Positions 61,485-64,000 of a stretch of DNA of 64,000 nucleotides are shown piece after piece. The stretch spans positions 1 to 64,000 of the forward strand of contig JAFZFZ010000073.1 in assembly GCA_017557005.1 (NCBI GenBank). The letters are read 5' to 3'. Position 1 is the first letter of the stretch. Each line of letters begins with the position of its first letter. The notes under the pieces are model-generated. The model was not told the origin of the DNA. It did no database searches and saw only the letters and a program-made list of their open reading frames with translations. The position numbers and the translations under genes are program-made. Origin of the DNA: Bacteroidaceae bacterium (GTDB lineage: Bacteria; Bacteroidota; Bacteroidia; Bacteroidales; Bacteroidaceae).

Positions 61485-62654
61485 TTACTCGTAGTGGAAG
61501 TCGCCAAACTCACTATGGATATCGAGTTGCTTCTTATCGCTGGCCTCTACGCGACCCACGATCTGTGCATCGATACCGAAGCTTTGGCTGATCTCGATGA
61601 TGCGCTGTGCCTTGTCAGCAGGAAGATAGATTTCCATACGATGACCCATGTTGAACACCTTATACATCTCGGCCCAGTCAGTGTGGCTCTCCTCGTGAAT
61701 GGTTTTGAACAAGGGAGGCACGGGGAACATATTATCCTTGATGATATGGAGGTTATCGATGAAATGCAGAATCTTAGTCTGCGCACCGCCTGAGCAGTGT
61801 ACCATACCATGGATATCGCCACGCATCTCGTTCAATATCTGTTTGATGACGGGAGCATAGGTACGAGTGGGCGAAAGCACCAACTTACCAGCGTCGAGCG
61901 GACTACCCTCCACCTCATCTGTCAAGTGCTTGGTACCAGAATACACGAGTTCGCTGGGTACAGCCTGATCGTAGCTCTCGGGATACTTCTCAGCCAAGTA
62001 CTTAGCAAATACGTCGTGGCGAGCACTGGTAAGACCGTTACTACCCATACCACCGTTATATTCCTTCTCATAAGTAGCCTGTCCGTACGAAGCAAGGCCC
62101 ACGATTACGTCACCAGCCTGAATATTACCATTGTCAATTACATCGCTACGCTTCATTCGGCAAGTCACGGTGCTATCTACAATAATAGTACGCACGAGGT
62201 CACCCACGTCAGCGGTTTCACCACCAGTTGCATACACACCCACACCCATCTCGCGCAGTTCAGCAAGCAGTTCGTCAGTACCGTTGATAATAGCCGAGAT
62301 CACCTCGCCAGGAATCAACAACTTGTTACGACCGATGGTAGATGACACGAGGATATTATCTGTTGCACCTACGCAGAGCAGGTCATCGATATTCATGATG
62401 AGTGCATCCTGTGCAATACCCTTCCACACGCCTAGGTCGCCAGTCTCCTTCCAGTAGAGGTAAGCCAATGACGATTTAGTGCCTGCGCCGTCGGCATGCA
62501 TGATGTTGCAGTACTCCTCATCACCACCTAAGAGGTCAGGGATGATTTTGCAGAAAGCTTTAGGGAAGATACCCTTGTCGATGTTTTTGATTGCGTTGTG
62601 CACATCCTCCTTAGAGGCCGAAACACCGCGCATCATATAACGTTGGTTGCTCAT
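61485..62654 (-). CDS. purM: Phosphoribosylformylglycinamidine cyclo-ligase (AIR synthetase)
   Basis: A 389-residue AIR-synthase-family enzyme that closes the imidazole ring in purine synthesis. Motifs: HADGAGTKSSLAY (ATP-binding DGxGTK), IAQDALIMNIDDLLCVGA, GGETADVGDLVRT, IVGLASYGQATY and VHCSGGAQTKI. The 389-residue length and its YxxRGVSASKEDVH start are those of the Bacteroidetes PurM, somewhat longer than E. coli. Promoter box at 62694-62701; upstream are two 55-bp repeats. Confidence 0.92.
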   Translation of the reverse strand: MSNQRYMMRGVSASKEDVHNAIKNIDKGIFPKAFCKIIPDLLGGDEEYCNIMHADGAGTKSSLAYLYWKETGDLGVWKGIAQDALIMNIDDLLCVGATDNILVSSTIGRNKLLIPGEVISAIINGTDELLAELREMGVGVYATGGETADVGDLVRTIIVDSTVTCRMKRSDVIDNGNIQAGDVIVGLASYGQATYEKEYNGGMGSNGLTSARHDVFAKYLAEKYPESYDQAVPSELVYSGTKHLTDEVEGSPLDAGKLVLSPTRTYAPVIKQILNEMRGDIHGMVHCSGGAQTKILHFIDNLHIIKDNMFPVPPLFKTIHEESHTDWAEMYKVFNMGHRMEIYLPADKAQRIIEISQSFGIDAQIVGRVEASDKKQLDIHSEFGDFHYE

Positions 62655-62693
62655 ATTTTGTATTTATGATTTGTGATTTTTAATTTATGAATA

Positions 62694-62701
62694 CAAAGAT
62701 A
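62694..62701 (-). promoter_or_regulatory. Putative -7 box of purM
   Basis: TATCTTTG on the minus strand, 39 nt before the ATG and immediately next to the first 55-bp repeat. Confidence 0.6.
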
Positions 62702-62705
62702 CAAC

Positions 62706-62915
62706 AAGCCGAACGGAAAAACAAAATTTATTTTGTATTTTCCTGAGGCGAAGCCTATCTTCAGACTACAAAGTAGACTAAAGAGTGCAACTGACGACAG
62801 AGCGAGCGCAAAGATAAGTTAACTTAATCTTTGCCGAGCGAATAGGAAGAAAGCGAAGCTAAGCCGAACGGAAAAACAAAATTTATTTTGTATTTTCCTG
62901 AGGCGCAGCCTATCT
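62706..62915. repeat. Pair of 55-bp direct repeats
   Basis: Copies at 62706-62760 and 62861-62915 differ at one base. Each holds a palindromic core ACAAAAT-TT-ATTTTGT (62721-62736, 62876-62891). The 100 bp between them contain a near-palindrome AAAGAT-AAGTTAACTT-AATCTTT at 62811-62833. There is no gene in 62655-62924. Confidence 0.8.
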
Positions 62916-62924
62916 AAAGGGGAC

Positions 62925-64000
62925 TTAATACCACTCCTCTATTTCAGGGCGCACATTGACATAATCAGGCATGCACACACCAATATTTGCTCCAATATAG
63001 GTTGGATCACATATATAATACGTCTTGCCACGATATGTAAACCCTACGGCACTTTGTGGAGCGACAGACAGAGCTACAGCAGTACACTCATGCCCAGGAT
63101 AACCAACGAGCAGAACATCCAAACCAAGTACCTCATGTATTAAATAGGCGTAGAAAATAGAACGATCCTCACAATCACAATAGGGAAAATATAAAGTTTC
63201 ATCAAAGAAAAAACTCTTCTCTACCCCATCGCCAAACTGTTGCTCATCTGTCTTATACTCAAAAGCCTTTTGCACAAAATGCAACATAACATTAGCTGCA
63301 TCCGCTTCACCCAAGCCCGCCAGCTGTTCTTTAAGTTGCTTTACCACCATACGTTTCACCTCTGCATCAGCAGTTGAGGCCGCATAGCAATAGATATCCA
63401 TAGATGGGTATTGTTGCTGAAGGTCAATTACATTTTTGTTCACTACACCTTGTATAGATAATCCTCCATACGATAGTGCAAATGGCTGATTATTCTTTGG
63501 TAAACGATAAGCCGGATTGATTATAAGATTCATTTCTCGTCCACAATCCACGTCAGCGGGCACATCACACGAGTACATACGACTCTCATCAGGAACATTC
63601 TTCGGATATATATAATACCTGTTATTATTCACCGTCAAATAAGTATTTTCATACACCAGTTGTTCGAAGGGTAACATCAAATACACCTTATCACCTGCAA
63701 TAGCCATGCGTACATCATACCCCAAGCTAAGCATCAAGTATTGCATCATCACTCGACATGCAGCAGTATTACCTTTCGCCCAAGCCTCACAATATACCTC
63801 TATAGCCTTGAATGTACACCAATCTCCCAATCGATAATTTTCAGCATATTGCTTCATTATCTCCACACATGCCCTATTATCGCTCTCGTGTATCTTTTTC
63901 CAAAATCGCACCACCTCTTGCTGAGTAACATAGCCAAGAGCAGGTTCTACTTTCGGGGCTGGCACTGTCAATTGCAACCCATAGAGTGTAAATTGTATCT
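62925..64000 (-). CDS. Transglutaminase-like protein, truncated by the window edge
   Basis: At least 358 residues are visible; the minus-strand frame is open to base 64000 with no stop, so the true start lies beyond the window (the TTG at 63977 is internal). The C-terminal part has a transglutaminase-like catalytic pattern: Cys and Asp in PYCDCEDRSIFYAYLI, His in YPGHECTAVAL, and Asp in YYICDPTYIGANIG. The N-terminal part is a helical and beta region rich in aromatic residues. Such proteins may be proteases or crosslinkers; no signal peptide can be checked. It ends 10 nt before the repeat element. Confidence 0.7.
   Translation of the reverse strand, partial: IQFTLYGLQLTVPAPKVEPALGYVTQQEVVRFWKKIHESDNRACVEIMKQYAENYRLGDWCTFKAIEVYCEAWAKGNTAACRVMMQYLMLSLGYDVRMAIAGDKVYLMLPFEQLVYENTYLTVNNNRYYIYPKNVPDESRMYSCDVPADVDCGREMNLIINPAYRLPKNNQPFALSYGGLSIQGVVNKNVIDLQQQYPSMDIYCYAASTADAEVKRMVVKQLKEQLAGLGEADAANVMLHFVQKAFEYKTDEQQFGDGVEKSFFFDETLYFPYCDCEDRSIFYAYLIHEVLGLDVLLVGYPGHECTAVALSVAPQSAVGFTYRGKTYYICDPTYIGANIGVCMPDYVNVRPEIEEWY

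Noticed and set aside
62655-62924. Insertion sequence bounded by the 55-bp repeats
   Set aside because: The repeats are direct, only 100 bp lie between them, and there is no transposase frame.

Overview
The window is a piece of a Bacteroidales chromosome, most likely Prevotellaceae or a close relative. The evidence is indirect but consistent. Promoters follow the Bacteroidetes sigma-factor pattern (TAnnTTTG at -7, few Shine-Dalgarno sequences). It also holds a hybrid two-component system, FISUMP-type and MORN-repeat proteins, C-terminal sorting-like domains, a bamD-rpoZ-DUF4293 cluster, the fused dihydroorotate-dehydrogenase-like/GltD-like flavoprotein, and a FeoA-FeoB fusion with a Cys-rich partner. 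Most of the window is ordinary, densely packed chromosome with long operons. I see no prophage, CRISPR array, insertion sequence or rRNA operon.

Layout. 1-2840 is sparse and looks accessory: a possible edge ORF, a DUF4143-type AAA ATPase behind three operator-like repeats spaced exactly 33 bp apart, then 836 bp of repeats and palindromes. 2841-8396 holds a PLP beta-eliminating lyase (tryptophanase/tyrosine phenol-lyase family) and a 1,320-residue hybrid two-component regulator. 8486-10246 (minus) is bamD-rpoZ-DUF4293, with a large structured RNA element between rpoZ and the last gene. 10412-21343 (minus) runs from a fused double-module histidine kinase and its response regulator through a shortened AbgT-like membrane protein and a tandem-ATPase ABC protein to tagaturonate reductase and a large secreted protein. 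21478-23838 is the fused flavoprotein, whose interdomain linker is made by an intergenic-type palindromic repeat. 24101-29547 (minus) is a tight run: MORN protein, inositol monophosphatase-like, 52-residue membrane peptide, secreted protein, GH43, holA.

29668-37106 has a lipocalin, a carboxyltransferase whose biotinyl-like domain lacks the biotin lysine, a GH2 lipoprotein, phoH-like and purC. 37376-42340 has an exo/endonuclease/phosphatase-fold secreted protein, pepD, a small membrane protein, an OmpH/Skp-like lipoprotein and a PagL-like lipid A deacylase. 42420-50810 (minus) has a FISUMP-like lipoprotein, tRNA-Cys, feoB with its partner (FeoB has a degraded GTPase site), a long-chain acyl-CoA ligase, a META lipoprotein and a 5'-nucleotidase. 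50916-58468 (plus) is cbpA-like, trmD, pyrB, pyrI, a flavin reductase, an outer-membrane barrel protein and an AddB-like nuclease. 58625-64000 (minus) is tilS, an M18 aminopeptidase, purM and an edge-truncated transglutaminase-like protein.

The best candidates for something undescribed are: the kinase/regulator/mini-AbgT/tandem-ABC cluster (14979-21343); the FeoA-FeoB fusion with a damaged G domain; the biotin-less carboxyltransferase; the structured RNA after rpoZ; the 33-bp operator array before the ATPase; and the repeat captured as coding sequence inside the flavoprotein. All functional statements are read from motifs and context; no database search was run.
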